Assembly: GCA_019925095.2 (NCBI GenBank)
Contig: CM034388.1
Coordinates: 1,302,001 to 1,366,000 of the forward strand
Reading direction: 5' to 3'
From: Dendrolimus kikuchii
Taxonomy: Eukaryota > Arthropoda > Insecta > Lepidoptera > Lasiocampidae
Length of the DNA stretch: 64,000 nt
Shown piece by piece: positions 62,394 through 64,000 of the stretch. Below the pieces are notes generated by a model. The model saw only the letters and a list, made by a program, of their open reading frames with translations, searched no databases and had not been told where the DNA came from. Position 1 is the stretch's first letter. Each line of letters starts with the position of its first letter. The translations under genes were made by a program, and so were the position numbers.

Positions 62394-62706
62394 TCCGTGC
62401 AGGAACGGAGAAAGAATACAATTTCCTGCGGCCGGGCGGCCTGTCGTAAGAGGCGACAAAACAACCCATAGCCAGGTGGTAGGGTATTTACTCGACTGGA
62501 TGGCGACCACCCCTGGTCTAGAGCATGCTGCCATAAGAACCTTGTGTTGTGTTCCGGCATTAGTGACTAGGCTCCAGTCTCCCTTAAGAGAGCAGCAGCG
62601 CATTTGTAGCACCCTTGGTGTTCCAAATGTCCATAGGCGATGGTAACCGCTTTCCATCAAGTGGGCCGTCTGCCTGTCTGTTGCACTCCTGCAATAAAAA
62701 AAAAAC
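62394..62706 (+). repeat. Repeat S, long form
   Basis: Complete copy, ATCCGTGCAGGAACGGAG to CTCCTGCAATAAAAA. Confidence 0.87.
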
Positions 62707-63312
62707 TAACACGCCTTTGTTTTATATATATAGTAATCACCTAACTCCTCTTAACTAACGAATTCAAAACTCATTTCGTAAGATAAAGCAGGTTACATGC
62801 TTAGACAGTTTTAACCTTCACCTGCAGATTGTGTTACTTAAATGAATAAGTTTACACTGATATTTCATTTTGATATACTGCAGGGTTAAGAAGACATACA
62901 GACAAATCTCAAGTCCACCGAGAATTAGATGTTAGACACACTTTAACAATGGGCCTGAAATATACAAATATGAAGTAAAAGAATGGGCAGTCTGTGCTTC
63001 TTCTGCTTAAGGTTCCTACTGCCCCAAAATGTCAAAAGTGGGCTACAAACAAAACCAATTTTCGTTGCTAATTACTAATCAATAATTTACCAAAAAAAAT
63101 GTCATAAATCTTCACAATATGAGACGTAACGTGGTTTTTTCGTAATTTTTGTATAATAATTGTACGATAAGAATAAAATTCATTAAATCACCTCCAAATT
63201 ATTGACATGTAACCTATAATCATTCTATATCAATACCTTATAAAGAAAATATCTAGATCTTTATAGAAGAGAGATAAATAACTTGGTTTTAAATTTTACC
63301 TTATTTTATTCA
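62707..63312. other. AT-rich DNA, nothing recognised
   Basis: No repeat or exon signal seen. Confidence 0.55.
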
Positions 63313-63479
63313 TACATACATACATACATAACTTCACGCCAGTTCCCTTGCGGGGTAGGCACAAACAACAGAGCGCCATTTAGGCTTATTCTTACACACC
63401 TCACTTGCTTCTTTGACATTCATAACTCTTGTCATGCACGCTCGTCTGTTCTTAAGGCTCCTAACATCACCTTCTGCTA
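63313..63479 (-). mobile_element. RTE-like LINE 3' end
   Basis: Short tail copy beginning at AGCAGAAGGTGATG on the minus strand and ending in (ATGT)n. Confidence 0.83.
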
Positions 63480-63908
63480 TTTTATTCACAGTAAAATAAT
63501 AATGCATCTTAGTACCCAAAAATCCTCAAAACGTTGCTACAAGCCTTAAGTGATAACACTTTGCGAAGCGGTGTAGATAAAACAAGAAGTTTACTAAAGT
63601 TTTAACTCAAAAAAATGTACAGTTGTAGTGGAACGCAAGGCAATAGACGGCGCTGTGCAATAATTGATGTTACAAACATTTCCCCAAACATACAAAGAAT
63701 ATATACAAATTTTCAATTATAATAGACGGGCTTAGGCCTGCAAGGAGCAGCATTAGCCTCGCTGGAAGATCATACCATCACGCTGTCGCTCCTCCAACTG
63801 GTAGGGTCACTGCCTTCACAGTGTAAGGTTAGCTCGAATAGAACTTTTAAATAAATATGAAGTTGTATTTATTTTTAATCTACTTTATATTATTTATTTA
63901 TTTCCATA

Positions 63909-64000
63909 TTCGGGCATGTGGAAAGAATGCATGATGAAAGAATGACTAAACAGATATACAATGCAAAAGTGGATGGATGCAGAAGTCGTGGAAGGCCATG
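63909..64000 (+). mobile_element. RTE-like LINE fragment (cut by right window edge)
   Basis: Starts TTCGGGCATGTGGAAAGAA and runs off the window. Confidence 0.82.

Overview
The window is eukaryotic nuclear DNA from an insect, very probably a lepidopteran. It is AT-rich, has GT-AG introns, and is packed with dispersed retroelements of kinds common in moths and butterflies. These include RTE-like LINE tails ending in (ATGT)n, tRNA-derived SINEs, R1-clade LINE sequence, hAT-like MITEs and solo LTRs. I see no operons, CRISPR arrays or other prokaryotic features.

Two host genes can be rebuilt exon by exon, and in both every splice junction keeps the reading frame. On the + strand (6327-18855) seven coding exons give a 240-residue HAD-superfamily phosphatase of the pseudouridine-5'-phosphatase / Gs1-like family with all four HAD motifs. 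On the - strand (57502-33487) eleven coding exons give a 518-residue fatty acyl-CoA reductase with its NAD(P)H-binding glycine motif, active-site YxxxK and C-terminal FAR_C domain. The two genes point towards each other. Most of the open frames in the window are repeat-derived or antisense shadows, and most of these 28 exons' worth of coding signal is too short to stand out as an open frame.

Between the genes lies an apparently intact GC-rich R1-clade non-LTR retrotransposon (about 23.5-30.65 kb). Its ORF1 is unusually long (1131 residues, three CCHC-type knuckles at the end). ORF2 carries an AP-type endonuclease, a reverse transcriptase with an FADD box and a C-terminal zinc finger, and its first ATG overlaps the ORF1 stop codon. 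Directly downstream is an array of six units of about 135 bp (30681-31495) that decays rightwards and is interrupted by a small RTE insertion with its own target-site duplication.

Almost everything else is mobile DNA. There are more than 20 5'-truncated copies of one RTE-like LINE, many with clear 7-15 bp target-site duplications; about 25 copies of a poly(A)-tailed SINE-like repeat; a 13-bp-TSD SINE-like family that also forms an exact 283-bp tandem triplet; two tRNA-derived SINE families; five Ty3-type solo LTRs, four of them with exact ATAT/ATAC duplications; a near-identical LTR pair forming a 1045-bp non-autonomous element; and two hAT-type MITEs with perfect 8-bp duplications. The introns are made largely of these elements, several of which abut splice donors within 6-24 bp.

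The main signals are the intact R1-clade element with its array, the retroelements crowding splice donors, and antisense SINE copies that supply ready-made 3' splice sites. I found no clearly new biochemical system.
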